A stretch of 64,000 bases of DNA from SAR116 cluster alpha proteobacterium HIMB100 (GCA_000238815.2 AFXB01000010.1:996501-1060500), one strand, 5' to 3'. Positions 35,800 through 44,962 are shown, numbered from the stretch's first letter. Numbers and translations: made by a program. The notes: a model not told the origin generated them from the sequence alone.

Positions 35800-37365
35800 T
35801 TAGCTCTTCTGGAACATCGCCAGCATACGGCGGGTTACCATAAATCCGCCCACAATATTGATGGTGGCAATCAGCACTGAAATAGCGGCCAGAATGCCCA
35901 CAAGGTTATTTGGCGAGCCCAATTGCAGCAATGCGCCAATAATAATAATACCTGATATCGCGTTGGTGACGGCCATCAGCGGCGTATGCAGTGAATGGCT
36001 GACATTCCAGATAACCTGGAAGCCTACAAAACAGGCCAGCGCAAATACGATAAAATGCTGCATGAAGCTGGCTGGTGCATAGGCGCCTATCAATAGCATG
36101 AACAGACCGCCTATGGCCAGCAACCCTGCCTGGCGCCGGCCAATGGCTTTTTCCTGTGCCAGCTCAAGTGCTGCCTTTTCCTCTGCTGTGAGTTCAACAG
36201 CTTTTGGTGCGGCGTCTTGTTTGCCGATCGCCTGAATTTTTGGCGGTGGCGGCGGGAAGGTGACCGTACCATCATGACAGATGGTCGCGCCGCGGATGAC
36301 ATCATCATCCATATTGACGTTCAAAGCACCGTCTTTTTCAGGGGTTAGATCATCCAGCATATGGCGGATATTTGTGGCATAAAGCGTGGAGCTTTGTGTT
36401 GCCATCCGGCTGGGGAAGTCGGTATAGCCGACAATTTTGACCCCATTATCACTGTCAATAATTTTGCCCGCTTCAGTTAAATCGCAATTGCCCCCTTGTT
36501 CAGCTGCCAGATCGACCACCACAGACCCTGGTTTCATCAGCCCAACCATTTCTGCTGGCCATAATTTGGGGGCTGGTCGACCGGGGATAAGCGCGGTGGT
36601 AATGACAATATCCACCTCAGGAGCCTGTTCGCGGAACAGCTGCATTTCTTTTTCAATGAATTCGGGGGATGCTGGCTTTGCATAACCGCCTTCACCTGAA
36701 CCGTCCTCTTCGAATTCCAGCATCAAGAATTCAGCGCCCATGGATTCGATTTGCTCCGCCACTTCAGGACGTACATCAAATGCGCGCACAATCGCGCCTA
36801 ATGACTGGGCTGTGCCAATGGCGGCAAGGCCTGCAACACCTGCGCCAATCACCAGAACTTTTGCAGGTGGAACCTTGCCTGCCGCGGTGATCTGGCCAGT
36901 AAAGAAACGGCCAAAATTATTGCCTGCCTCAATGACCGCACGATAGCCAGCAATATTCGCCATAGACGACAGCGCATCCATTTTCTGGGCGCGAGAGATA
37001 CGCGGAACCATGTCCATTGCCAGAACTGTTACACCAGTCTTGTTCACCGCATCAAGCAATTCGGCATTCTGTGCCGGCCAGAAAAAACTGATCAGGGTTT
37101 TTGACGCGTTTAGGTATTTGAGCTCTGTTTTGTCCGGGCCCAGCACCTTTACAACGACATCAGCGCCTTCCCACAGCGCTTTGGCTGTGCCAACAACTTT
37201 CACCCCGGCCTCTTCATAGGCTGCATCAGAAAAACCAGCTTGTGTTCCGGCACCTTTCTGGATGATGCACTCATGACCAAGCTTTTGAAGCTGTTTTGCA
37301 CTATCAGGGGTCAGTGCCACGCGGGCCTCTGATGATGCACGTTCTGCCGGGCTACCGATAATCAT
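35800..37365 (-). CDS. pntA: NAD(P) transhydrogenase subunit alpha
   Basis: A 521-residue full-length alpha subunit, with no split into PntAA/PntAB as occurs in many alphaproteobacteria. The NAD-binding domain I (about 1-375) starts IIGSPAERASSEARVALTPDSAKQL and holds VLVIGAGVAGLAAIGTAQSLGAIVRAFDVR. About four hydrophobic segments lie near residues 405-515. The ATG follows CAAGGAGACCCGAAC. A 40-base uninterrupted purine tract (pyrimidine in the mRNA) sits 18 bases before the start. Operon with pntB. Confidence 0.97.
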   Translation of the reverse strand: MIIGSPAERASSEARVALTPDSAKQLQKLGHECIIQKGAGTQAGFSDAAYEEAGVKVVGTAKALWEGADVVVKVLGPDKTELKYLNASKTLISFFWPAQNAELLDAVNKTGVTVLAMDMVPRISRAQKMDALSSMANIAGYRAVIEAGNNFGRFFTGQITAAGKVPPAKVLVIGAGVAGLAAIGTAQSLGAIVRAFDVRPEVAEQIESMGAEFLMLEFEEDGSGEGGYAKPASPEFIEKEMQLFREQAPEVDIVITTALIPGRPAPKLWPAEMVGLMKPGSVVVDLAAEQGGNCDLTEAGKIIDSDNGVKIVGYTDFPSRMATQSSTLYATNIRHMLDDLTPEKDGALNVNMDDDVIRGATICHDGTVTFPPPPPKIQAIGKQDAAPKAVELTAEEKAALELAQEKAIGRRQAGLLAIGGLFMLLIGAYAPASFMQHFIVFALACFVGFQVIWNVSHSLHTPLMAVTNAISGIIIIGALLQLGSPNNLVGILAAISVLIATINIVGGFMVTRRMLAMFQKS

Positions 37366-37382
37366 GTTCGGGTCTCCTTGCC

Positions 37383-37422
37383 AGAGAGGGAAAAAAAAGA
37401 GAAAAAGAGAAAAAAGAAAAAG
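37383..37422. repeat. 40-base pure purine tract upstream of pntA
   Basis: Positions 37383-37422 contain only A and G on the plus strand, mostly A runs with single G spacers. On the pntA mRNA strand it is all pyrimidine, just ahead of the ribosome site. It might affect transcript stability or local DNA structure, or merely reflect slippage. Confidence 0.6.
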
Positions 37423-37614
37423 CCAGATGTTACAATCACTACAATGGGCTTGTCACCCTTGTTTAATACGAAAAGAAGCAAAATTGGGTTCATTAGTGAA
37501 ATTTTGCATATGTTCAGGCTGAAGCACATATGTGCGGGGATATTGCACATATTGATTCTGTAGCATTAATCCTGCTAAATCACAGCAGAATGGGATGTTT
37601 ATGGCGAGGTGGTG

Positions 37615-39702
37615 ATGAGGTCGTTCTGGACAAAGGTTGATGCGCTGGAGGCATGGCATGCTAAACTTGTCGATAAGCCGTGGCTGCAGCCCCTCAAGCC
37701 AACCAAATTTGTGATCGCACTTATTCTACTGAGCACGGTGATCGCCGCAGGGATGAACTGGTATGTCCGGCATTGGCAATATCAGGTTTGGGAGCAGAAT
37801 CCTGAGATTTTTTATCTTGATGACGGCACACCCTTATTCACTACAACAGACGCGCCCTATTTTTTGGGATTGGCGAAGGCGATTAAAGATGAAGGGGGTT
37901 TCCAGACATTTAATGAAAAAAGACTTTATCCCCGAACCAAGCAAACCCATGAACAGTCTCCACCTTCAAATTCTCCACGTGATGCGCCTCTTCTTTCAGT
38001 GTTGTTATCTCTCTTTTCACAGGATTCTTCCCAAAAATCCCTGCTGGAAACTGGCAATAATCTAATCCCTTTCACAGCCGCGCTAACAGCTGTAATGATT
38101 GTCATTGCCTTTGGGGCAGCTGGATATTGGATGCCTGGTGCTATTGCTGCAGCGGGCGGAGCTCTCTCTTTTTCTTACCTGACGCGCTCTGGGGCTGGCC
38201 GAATTGATACTGATCAGCTTAATCTTGGTTTTTTCTATCTGATGACCGGCTTGGTCATTTTTACGGCCAAAACACGCTCCTTCTATACTTCAATAGCATT
38301 ATCAGGTTTAGCGGGAGCGGTATTTTGGATTTTTGACTGGTGGTATTCAAAACCGAGCTTTGGTTGGGCGTTTCTGATTGGCTTGTGCTGGCTTAGCTTC
38401 GTTTGTTATCGCAATATGTGGCGTGTTTTACTTCAGGCGTCTATTTTTGTCATTTTAGGTGGGCTTGCCTCTAAGGGGCTAGGCTTTGATTCTGAAAGTG
38501 CGTATTTGAGTGACGTCCTTAATTACGAAGGGCTCATTTTTCCAAATACCTTTGATACTATCACGGAGCTCAGGAAAGTGGAACTGACGTCCCTGTTAGA
38601 GCGCATCTCTGGTTCTGTGTTTCTTGGTGGACTTTCTGTTGTCGGACTAGCGTTCTGGGGACTTCGTCATCCTGCGCTTGCTATTGTGTTTGGGCCGGCT
38701 GCTGCCTTTGCTCTTCTGAATTTTTTAATTGGTAACAGAGCAATATTCTATTCTGCGCCTATGCTGTGGTTTGGGTTCGGCTGGGGATTGTTAACTTTGG
38801 CAAGATTTGTAAGTCACAGGTTCAATTTCACAAATTTGCAAAACCCAATAATGACTGTGACAGTATTAGCAGGTTTCTCTGGAGTCTGGCTTGCAAGCCC
38901 CACAACCTATTTACAAGGCCCGACATTTGAAAGACATGTGGCTCAGTCCTTCAAGGATTTAGATAACATTACATCCGACAAAGACGCAGTTATCGCAACT
39001 TGGTGGGATTATGGCTATATGTCGATGTTTATGAACCAAATGCCCACATTTCATGATGGTGGTGCTCATACCTCTCCCACAACATATTTCATGGCAAACA
39101 GTCTGTTGAGCAGTTCGCAGGAACGCGCGGCTACCAGGCTGCATCAGCTGAAAAGATATGGTAGCCAGAGGGTGATCAGGTCACTTGTTGGGCAGGAACA
39201 GCCGCAAGAGGCTTACGTTTCAGATCGTCCTTTATATCTGGTTCTGACAAAGGACATGGCCAATTGGATTCCTTCAATTAGCAAAATAGGGAATTGGGAT
39301 ATCATTAAAGGTAAACCGAGAGTTTTGGCTGGTGTTCCGTCCAATTATCAGCTCACTTATGAAAATCTGTCTTGCGAAGCGAGTAACCAGGCAAACAGGT
39401 TTATTTGTAATGGTGTTCCTATCAACACGACAACAGGCCAATTCGGCGGTCAGGCGATCCTTGATGGGATGGTTGTGTCCAGAGATGGCCGTCAACTCTC
39501 TGGTCAAAAGTTTAGTAATTCTACCTCTGCTCTCATGCTTCATTCAGAAATTGGGGAGCGTGCCAGAAGCAATATGCTGATCCATCGAGACCTTTATTTT
39601 TCAGTCTTTCACCAGCTGTTTCATGCGGGCCGAAATGATGAGCGCTATTTTGAACTGGTTCATGACGATTACCCACATGTGCGCGTGTTCAAGGTTAAGT
39701 GA
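37615..39702 (+). CDS. PglB/STT3-type oligosaccharyltransferase (GT66)
   Basis: A 695-residue membrane enzyme with about 12-13 hydrophobic segments up to residue 430 and a soluble periplasmic C-terminal domain. It carries the key PglB/STT3 signatures: the first-loop Asp in TTDAPYF (D79), RSGAGRIDTDQL (D198, D200; compare the DTD of Campylobacter PglB), the TIxE motif as TITE (315-318) followed by LLERISGS as in PglB, WWDYG at 463-467 and a following DGG. After WWDYG, the QERAATRLHQL stretch also matches PglB. Such enzymes transfer a lipid-linked glycan to Asn in N-x-S/T sequons of exported proteins. I picked the ATG after GGCGAGGTGGTG over two upstream GTG codons. It stands alone between pntA (divergent) and rpsU (convergent). 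The sequence looks AT-richer than its neighbours, suggesting transfer. Confidence 0.9.
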   Translation: MRSFWTKVDALEAWHAKLVDKPWLQPLKPTKFVIALILLSTVIAAGMNWYVRHWQYQVWEQNPEIFYLDDGTPLFTTTDAPYFLGLAKAIKDEGGFQTFNEKRLYPRTKQTHEQSPPSNSPRDAPLLSVLLSLFSQDSSQKSLLETGNNLIPFTAALTAVMIVIAFGAAGYWMPGAIAAAGGALSFSYLTRSGAGRIDTDQLNLGFFYLMTGLVIFTAKTRSFYTSIALSGLAGAVFWIFDWWYSKPSFGWAFLIGLCWLSFVCYRNMWRVLLQASIFVILGGLASKGLGFDSESAYLSDVLNYEGLIFPNTFDTITELRKVELTSLLERISGSVFLGGLSVVGLAFWGLRHPALAIVFGPAAAFALLNFLIGNRAIFYSAPMLWFGFGWGLLTLARFVSHRFNFTNLQNPIMTVTVLAGFSGVWLASPTTYLQGPTFERHVAQSFKDLDNITSDKDAVIATWWDYGYMSMFMNQMPTFHDGGAHTSPTTYFMANSLLSSSQERAATRLHQLKRYGSQRVIRSLVGQEQPQEAYVSDRPLYLVLTKDMANWIPSISKIGNWDIIKGKPRVLAGVPSNYQLTYENLSCEASNQANRFICNGVPINTTTGQFGGQAILDGMVVSRDGRQLSGQKFSNSTSALMLHSEIGERARSNMLIHRDLYFSVFHQLFHAGRNDERYFELVHDDYPHVRVFKVK

Positions 39703-39720
39703 ACGCTCACAAACAAAAAC

Positions 39721-39749
39721 AAAACCGCCGCGAGTCACCTCGGGCGGTT
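39721..39749. terminator. bidirectional terminator between OST gene and rpsU
   Basis: AAACCGC with GCGAG pairs with CTCG and GCGGTTT around a 4-base loop (one bulge), with T-rich sequence on the right and A-rich sequence (T-rich on the minus strand) on the left. It can end both convergent genes. Confidence 0.85.
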
Positions 39750-39780
39750 TCCTTTTCGTTCCCTGTTGGGACGTCAGGGC

Positions 39781-39984
39781 CTAATAGCCTTCACGTTCCA
39801 TACGCTTGCGCATCAATTTGCGCACACGGCGTGTTGATTCGGCGGTTTCACGGGCACGGCGCTCAGATGGCTTTTCAAAGGCGCGGCGGTTTTTCATTTC
39901 CCGAAACAAGCCTTCACGCTGCATCTTTTTCTTCAGCACACGCAGAGCCTGATCAACATTATTATCACGTACAGCTACAAACAA
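39781..39984 (-). CDS. rpsU: 30S ribosomal protein S21
   Basis: A 67-residue basic protein. The start [19 protein letters not shown] and the middle [19 protein letters not shown] match S21 closely. It begins with TTG rather than ATG: the family N-terminus ([12 protein letters not shown]) aligns with this TTG, and no ATG is near. It follows the AAGAAGAGAAC ribosome-site-like sequence. A promoter-like TTTACT/TATTAT pair lies about 75-100 bases upstream on the minus strand. It is stand-alone and ended by the bidirectional hairpin. Confidence 0.96.
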   Translation of the reverse strand: MFVAVRDNNVDQALRVLKKKMQREGLFREMKNRRAFEKPSERRARETAESTRRVRKLMRKRMEREGY

Positions 39985-40056
39985 TGTGGTTCTCTTCTTT
40001 ACGGTTATTCAATGGTCAGCCTTGCATAATGTCCAACAAAGCCTGATAAGGCGCAG

Positions 40057-40086
40057 ATAATAGCATGAAACGATACAAAAAGTAAA
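40057..40086 (-). promoter_or_regulatory. probable rpsU promoter
   Basis: On the minus strand TTTACT (plus-strand AGTAAA at 40081-40086) and TATTAT (ATAATA at 40057-40062) are spaced by 18 bases. Transcription would begin near 40050 and give a leader of about 65 bases for rpsU. The elements deviate from consensus at -35. Confidence 0.4.
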
Positions 40087-40177
40087 GAGGGGTATTTATC
40101 CCCCTTTGCCAATTTGGCTGGCAGGCATATATTATAAGAATACAGACACTAAACCTCAATCTTGTGGGCAAAGTTTT

Positions 40178-40840
40178 ATGAACGCGGAACAGACCATTCA
40201 ACATCAGCTTATCGAAGCTGTATTGAGCCATATTCCTTTTGACGGCTGGAGCGAGACGAGCCTGAAGTTGGCGGCAGCTGACTGCGGCCTGAGCGAGGCA
40301 GAATTGGCTGCGCTGTTCCCAGCGGGAATCGCTGATGCAATCGTCGCTTATGGGGCTTATGCAGATAAGATGATGGCCGCTGAATTTGAAGGACGTCATC
40401 ATGATGACAGCGCGTCCATGCCTGTGCATATAAAAATACGGACATTGATATTGATCAGGCTGGAACAGGCCGCCCCGCATAAAGAGGTGGTGCGCCGGAC
40501 CCTGGCCGTATTGGCCCGCCCACAATATGCAAAGCTAGCGGCAAAAATGCTGCATGATACCGTTGATGCGATGTGGCGCGCGGCGGGTGATACCTCTACA
40601 GATTATAATTTCTATACCAAACGGGCGAGCCTGTCTGCGGTGTATAGCGCGACCTTGCTGGCGTTTTTGTCGGATAATTCAGCAGATATGGCCAAGACAG
40701 AAGCCTTTCTTGACCGCCGGCTGGCTGATATTGCCCGCATTCCGAAACTGACCAAGCCTGCCAGAGGCATGGCAGATATGGCCGGGCGGATGGCGATGCG
40801 TTTTGCCAGCACAGTGATGAGCGGCCGGCGCGCCCGCTGA
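40178..40840 (+). CDS. COQ9 family protein
   Basis: A 220-residue helical protein of the COQ9 family, a lipid-binding partner of ubiquinone biosynthesis enzymes. The N-terminal TetR-like helices contain FDGWSETSLKLAAADCGLSEAELAALFP. The C-terminal part has SLSAVYSATLLAFLSDNSADMAKTEAFLDRRLADIARI, typical of COQ9. I chose MNAEQTIQ as start; an earlier in-frame codon adds 24 unrelated residues. Stand-alone, divergent from rpsU. Confidence 0.9.
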   Translation: MNAEQTIQHQLIEAVLSHIPFDGWSETSLKLAAADCGLSEAELAALFPAGIADAIVAYGAYADKMMAAEFEGRHHDDSASMPVHIKIRTLILIRLEQAAPHKEVVRRTLAVLARPQYAKLAAKMLHDTVDAMWRAAGDTSTDYNFYTKRASLSAVYSATLLAFLSDNSADMAKTEAFLDRRLADIARIPKLTKPARGMADMAGRMAMRFASTVMSGRRAR

Positions 40841-40866
40841 GGTAACAGCCGCTATTCTGATCAGTC

Positions 40867-40921
40867 TTGATTTTTTCCCTGCCTTCCGGTGTATAACTAA
40901 AACAGGTGCCACAATTTGTGG
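40867..40921 (+). promoter_or_regulatory. putative metA promoter and leader dyad
   Basis: TTGATT (40867-40872) and TATAAC (40892-40897) are separated by 19 bases, slightly long. Just downstream, CCACAATTTGTGG (40909-40921) is a perfect dyad that falls in the likely leader, about 39 bases before the metA start. It may be an operator or a small hairpin. A SAM-II riboswitch was considered and not supported. Confidence 0.35.
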
Positions 40922-40959
40922 TGCGACCGGCCTCGTATTTTTCAAAGTGAGCATGCCCT

Positions 40960-41874
40960 ATGCCGATCAAGGTTCCTGATAATCTGCCTGCGCTGGAGAC
41001 ATTATCGTCTGAAGGTGTGGATCTGATCACAGAACAAACCGCCGCCCGCCAGGATATCCGGCCCTTGCGGTTATTGCTGTTGAATCTGATGCCAAAGAAA
41101 AAAGATACAGAGGTCCAGTTCGCCCGCCTGTTCGGGACCAGCCCGCTGCAGGTGGATATGCTGCTGATGACCACGGCCAGCTATACCCCCCGCAATACAG
41201 AACCAGCGTATCTGCGCCGGTTCTACCGCCAGCTGGATAATGTGCGTGATGATTATTTTGATGCGCTGATTGTGACAGGCGCGCCTGTTGAAACGCTGCC
41301 TTTTGATGATGTGCAATATTGGGATGAGCTGACCCAAATAATGGACTGGTCACGCACGCATTGTTTCCGGCGGCTGGGGATTTGCTGGGGCGCGCAAGTG
41401 CTGATGAAACATTTCCACGGGCTGGAGAAATACCAGATGCCAGACAAGCTGTTTGGGGTTTATGATCACGCCCTGCCGAAAGAGACCAGCCGCCTGATGC
41501 AGGGTTTTACAGACCGCTTTCCGATGCCCATATCGCGCTATACGTATAATCGTGAGGATGAGATTGAGGCTGCCGGCCTGTCCGTGCTGGCCCGGTCTGA
41601 CGAGGCAGGTGTGGGCATGGTGCGCTGTCCGGCTTCAGGTGATCTGTATGTGCTGAACCATCTGGAATATGACGCAGATACGCTGGCGGCAGAATATTTC
41701 CGGGATGCCGATCAGGGGCTGGAAACCGCGCTGCCAGTGAATTATTTCCCGGGTGATGATGTATCATGTGCGCCGGTGAACAGCTGGCGGCCCTTTGCCT
41801 ATCTTTTGATGGCGAACTGGCTGAATGATTTGTATCGCGATACCCCGTTTGTGCTGGAAAGCCTGGGCGGGTAG
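40960..41874 (+). CDS. metA: MetA-type homoserine O-acyltransferase, predicted acetyl-CoA-specific
   Basis: A 304-residue MetA-fold enzyme that acylates homoserine in methionine synthesis. The catalytic Cys142 (GICWGAQ) and the His234-Glu236 pair (NHLEY) are present. Position 111 is Glu (GAPVETL), the residue reported to favour acetyl-CoA; succinyl-CoA enzymes have Gly there. So despite the traditional name it is probably an O-acetyltransferase. The ATG opening MPIKVP is used; a nearer ATG just upstream is out of frame. Stand-alone, with a dyad in its leader. Confidence 0.92.
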   Translation: MPIKVPDNLPALETLSSEGVDLITEQTAARQDIRPLRLLLLNLMPKKKDTEVQFARLFGTSPLQVDMLLMTTASYTPRNTEPAYLRRFYRQLDNVRDDYFDALIVTGAPVETLPFDDVQYWDELTQIMDWSRTHCFRRLGICWGAQVLMKHFHGLEKYQMPDKLFGVYDHALPKETSRLMQGFTDRFPMPISRYTYNREDEIEAAGLSVLARSDEAGVGMVRCPASGDLYVLNHLEYDADTLAAEYFRDADQGLETALPVNYFPGDDVSCAPVNSWRPFAYLLMANWLNDLYRDTPFVLESLGG

Positions 41875-41890
41875 AGCAGGGGGAATCCCT

Positions 41891-43237
41891 TCAGGCGATC
41901 TCAAACATAGCCCATGTCAGATCGTCTGTGAAATCTTCCAGGACCATGATAGTCACATCATCGCCCAAACTGGTTGTGCCCTTGGTGTCATAAATCAGCG
42001 TTTCTTGCTTTGTGTTGTCATTGGTTGCACTGGTTTGTGAAAAATAGCTACCCAGCCCCCATCTGATCTCCGCCGCGTCTGCCAGGGCGGCCAGTTTTTC
42101 AGCCCTGCTCGTCTTGGCGGTGATGGCCGTGATATCCGCCTGATCAAGGTCAATCCTCAATTTATCATTACCGCCGCGCATTTTACCGTCATATTCAGCC
42201 CTGCCGGATATTTTTTTGTGGCTGAAATCGGTGACAATATCCAGGCCAGACAGATCGGGGTTAAGAATAAAGGTATCACTGCCCGCCCCGCCGCTCAAAA
42301 TGTCTCTGCCCAGCCCGCCGTAAAGCGTGTCATTTCCCGTCCCGCCATTTAATGTGTCATCGCCATCCCCGCCGTAGAGCACATCATTTCCTGCCCCGCC
42401 TGTGATTTTGTCATTCCCGTCCAGGCCGTTGATGATCATATTACTGCTGCCGGAATGGGTGATGGTATCGGCAAAGGCGTTACCAGCAAAGGCGGCCAGC
42501 CATTTAAAGTCATTCACATCCACGGTGAGGCCGGAGTTGTGCTGACCCATCAGCACAGACCGGATAACGCCGTCCGCCGCCTTGCTTTTCAGGAACAGCC
42601 CGTCTGCATAGACCTCCAGCCGCATGACCTCACCGAAACCGGCAAAACCCACATCCTGACCCAGCATGGTTTTCCCGCCGGTCAGGCTGACCACAATATC
42701 CTGAAAAATGGTATTGCCCTTATCCGTCTTCGTGGCTTTGTTTATGGTCAGGTCAAGGCCGGTGATGGTATGGCTGGCCAGGGTTGTCACCTCGTTATTA
42801 TCTGTGCGGCCGTTCTGGTTGGCATCCACCCAGACCTTGAACTTGGCCCATTGCGCGTCTGCAGATGTCAATTTGCCGTCATTATTTGAATCAAAATATT
42901 TTAACCCCTCTAGGTCAGTTTTCGCGCCTGAAACATAGGATATAAAGCTGACCTCATCTGTGGCGGTCACGTGGTTGTCACTGTCCTTGTCATAAATCAG
43001 GAAGCCGTCCTGCGGCCCGATCCAGCCTGTGCAGGTGGCAAAGCCGTCCCCGTCAAAATCCCACATCACCGTGCTGCTGGTCGCCGCAATGTGGGTAATC
43101 TTGCCATCCTTGTTGATATCCAGCGCAATGGGCCGTCCGTCTGGATCGCCATAGGTTGAACCGCCGGAATAGCTGTCACCGCCGCCGCCACCAGAACCAC
43201 CGCCGCCCAAATGTTGGGCAACAGAAGATGATAGCAT
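41891..43237 (-). CDS. secreted RTX/EF-hand calcium-binding protein
   Basis: A 448-residue protein. Residues 10-30 are nearly all Gly and Ser. EF-hand-like Ca sites follow ([32 protein letters not shown]). Around residues 270-325 come about six RTX nonapeptides of the GGxGxDxLx type, then a C-terminal region ending in [11 protein letters not shown]. There is no N-terminal signal peptide, fitting type I secretion through a C-terminal signal. No type I export genes are in the window. No catalytic domain is recognisable, so adhesion, cohesion or surface structure is plausible. Confidence 0.88.
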   Translation of the reverse strand: MLSSSVAQHLGGGGSGGGGGDSYSGGSTYGDPDGRPIALDINKDGKITHIAATSSTVMWDFDGDGFATCTGWIGPQDGFLIYDKDSDNHVTATDEVSFISYVSGAKTDLEGLKYFDSNNDGKLTSADAQWAKFKVWVDANQNGRTDNNEVTTLASHTITGLDLTINKATKTDKGNTIFQDIVVSLTGGKTMLGQDVGFAGFGEVMRLEVYADGLFLKSKAADGVIRSVLMGQHNSGLTVDVNDFKWLAAFAGNAFADTITHSGSSNMIINGLDGNDKITGGAGNDVLYGGDGDDTLNGGTGNDTLYGGLGRDILSGGAGSDTFILNPDLSGLDIVTDFSHKKISGRAEYDGKMRGGNDKLRIDLDQADITAITAKTSRAEKLAALADAAEIRWGLGSYFSQTSATNDNTKQETLIYDTKGTTSLGDDVTIMVLEDFTDDLTWAMFEIA

Positions 43238-43300
43238 AATTTTTGTTAAAAAAGTGTTAATGACGCGGCGGAAATGGGGGGCAGCAAATAAATGCCCCGC

Positions 43301-44380
43301 TTACCCCAGCGGCCAGGTCACATGGCCCATTTTGCGGCCCTGCCGGGCGTCTGCCTTGCCATACAGATGAACAGCCCTGCCCCCGTCAGCATAAAGGCTG
43401 TTCAGGCGATGCAAATCCTCACCCAACAGATTATCCATCTGCCAGGTTCCGCGGGCAGCTGTATCACCTGCGCCAAGGCCGGAGATTATCCGGACAAGCT
43501 GGGCAAACTGGCTGGTCACACAGCCTTCGATCGTCCAATGGAACGAATTATGCGGGCGCGGGGCAATCTCATTAAAGATAATCTCGCCTGTAGTGCTGAC
43601 AAAAGCTTCCATGGCCAGAACACCACGCAGCTTCACGGCCTCAGCTATGGCCATTGCCGCCTCTGCGCCGCGGGTCAGGGTGGCTTTGTCTATATCCGGG
43701 GCAGGGCCAATGCTGGTGGCCAGGATGCCGTTCTTATGCGTATTAAGGGCAGGCGGAAACACACCTGACCGGCCATCCGCATCCCGCCAGACCAGAAAGC
43801 TGACTTCGCTCACAAAATCAATAAAGGATTCCAGGATCGCCTCAGATGTGTTGATCTCTGCCCAGATGCTCTCTGCATCATTACCGGATGCCACGCGCAT
43901 CTGGCCTTTGCCGTCATAGCCTTGTTCAGTGGTTTTCAGAACGCCTCTGCCGTTTAATTCCGGGCCAGACAGGGCTGTCAGCGCATCAGCCAGATCACCT
44001 GCTGAACGCACCGCCCAGAAAGCAGGGGTTGCAATGCCCAAATCCGCAGCCAAGGTTTTTTCGCGTAGGCGGTTCTGGGCCACATGAAGGGCGTCATGCC
44101 CGGGCGAGACAGGGCAGTATCTGGCCAGGATATCCATTGTCGCGGCAGGCACATTTTCAAATTCTGAAGTGACGGCATCTATGTCTTTGCCAAAGGCGGC
44201 CAGCGCGGCTTCATCTTCATAAGCGGCCTGGGTTGCGCTATGGGCGACTTCGGCAGCGGGGCTGCCAGTCGCATCAGGGGCAAAAATATGGGCGCGAATA
44301 CCCATCTGTGCAGCGGCAAGCGCTGTCATCCGGCCCAGCTGGCCAGAGCCCAGAATGCCAATGGTTTTGATCTCTGTCAT
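43301..44380 (-). CDS. purK: 5-(carboxyamino)imidazole ribonucleotide synthase
   Basis: A 359-residue ATP-grasp enzyme that carboxylates AIR to N5-CAIR in purine synthesis. The N-terminal KTIGILGSGQLGRMTALAA is diagnostic. The ATP-grasp region includes GYDGKGQMRV and EAFVSTTGEIIFNEIAPRPHNSFHWTIE. I start at MTEIKTIG, 4 bases after the purE stop, rather than at an upstream in-frame codon. The partner gene purE precedes it on the same strand. Confidence 0.96.
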   Translation of the reverse strand: MTEIKTIGILGSGQLGRMTALAAAQMGIRAHIFAPDATGSPAAEVAHSATQAAYEDEAALAAFGKDIDAVTSEFENVPAATMDILARYCPVSPGHDALHVAQNRLREKTLAADLGIATPAFWAVRSAGDLADALTALSGPELNGRGVLKTTEQGYDGKGQMRVASGNDAESIWAEINTSEAILESFIDFVSEVSFLVWRDADGRSGVFPPALNTHKNGILATSIGPAPDIDKATLTRGAEAAMAIAEAVKLRGVLAMEAFVSTTGEIIFNEIAPRPHNSFHWTIEGCVTSQFAQLVRIISGLGAGDTAARGTWQMDNLLGEDLHRLNSLYADGGRAVHLYGKADARQGRKMGHVTWPLG

Positions 44381-44384
44381 GGGG

Positions 44385-44882
44385 CTACGCACCAGACAGA
44401 TCAGGTGTATCTGCAACAGCCTCAGTCTGGGCCGCGCGCCAGCTGTTAAGCCGTTCGCGTAAAGCCCGGTCCTGTAACGCCAGAATCTGGGCCGCCATCA
44501 AACCGGCATTTTTCGCGCCAGCTGCCCCTATTGCCAGCGTGCCAACCGGCACACCCCCTGGCATCTGGACAATCGACAACAGCGAGTCCATTCCCTTCAG
44601 AGCTTTGGATTCAACCGGAACACCTAAAACAGGTACACAAGTATGAGCGGCGATCATGCCGGGCAGATGTGCTGCACCGCCTGCGCCTGCAATAATGACC
44701 TGAACGCCATCTTCTGCGGCAGATTTGGCAAAATCAGACAAACGATCGGGCGTGCGGTGGGCAGAGATGATCCGTACATCACACGCCACATCAAGCTGAT
44801 CCAAAACATCTTTGGCCCCTTTCATGGTCGGCCAGTCAGTCTGGCTGCCCATACAGATAATAATGTTCGGCTGATCAGTCAT
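44385..44882 (-). CDS. purE: 5-(carboxyamino)imidazole ribonucleotide mutase
   Basis: A 165-residue class I PurE that isomerises N5-CAIR to CAIR. Motifs are [13 protein letters not shown] at the phosphate site, [10 protein letters not shown], and [17 protein letters not shown], followed by [35 protein letters not shown] is preferred over a GTG nine bases earlier. Operon with purK. Confidence 0.96.
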   Translation of the reverse strand: MTDQPNIIICMGSQTDWPTMKGAKDVLDQLDVACDVRIISAHRTPDRLSDFAKSAAEDGVQVIIAGAGGAAHLPGMIAAHTCVPVLGVPVESKALKGMDSLLSIVQMPGGVPVGTLAIGAAGAKNAGLMAAQILALQDRALRERLNSWRAAQTEAVADTPDLSGA

Positions 44883-44962
44883 TCTTGTCACACTTTCTTT
44901 ATCAGAAAACAGCAGATATCAGGTGAGGGCTGTCTTGCGCATCATCTCATAAATGAGGGGGC

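Noticed and set aside
40903-40959. SAM-II-type riboswitch ahead of metA
   Set aside because: Part of the leader (GTGGTG, GACCGGC) recalls the SAM-II element, but the pairing GCCAC arm and the GCTAAA pseudoknot strand are absent.
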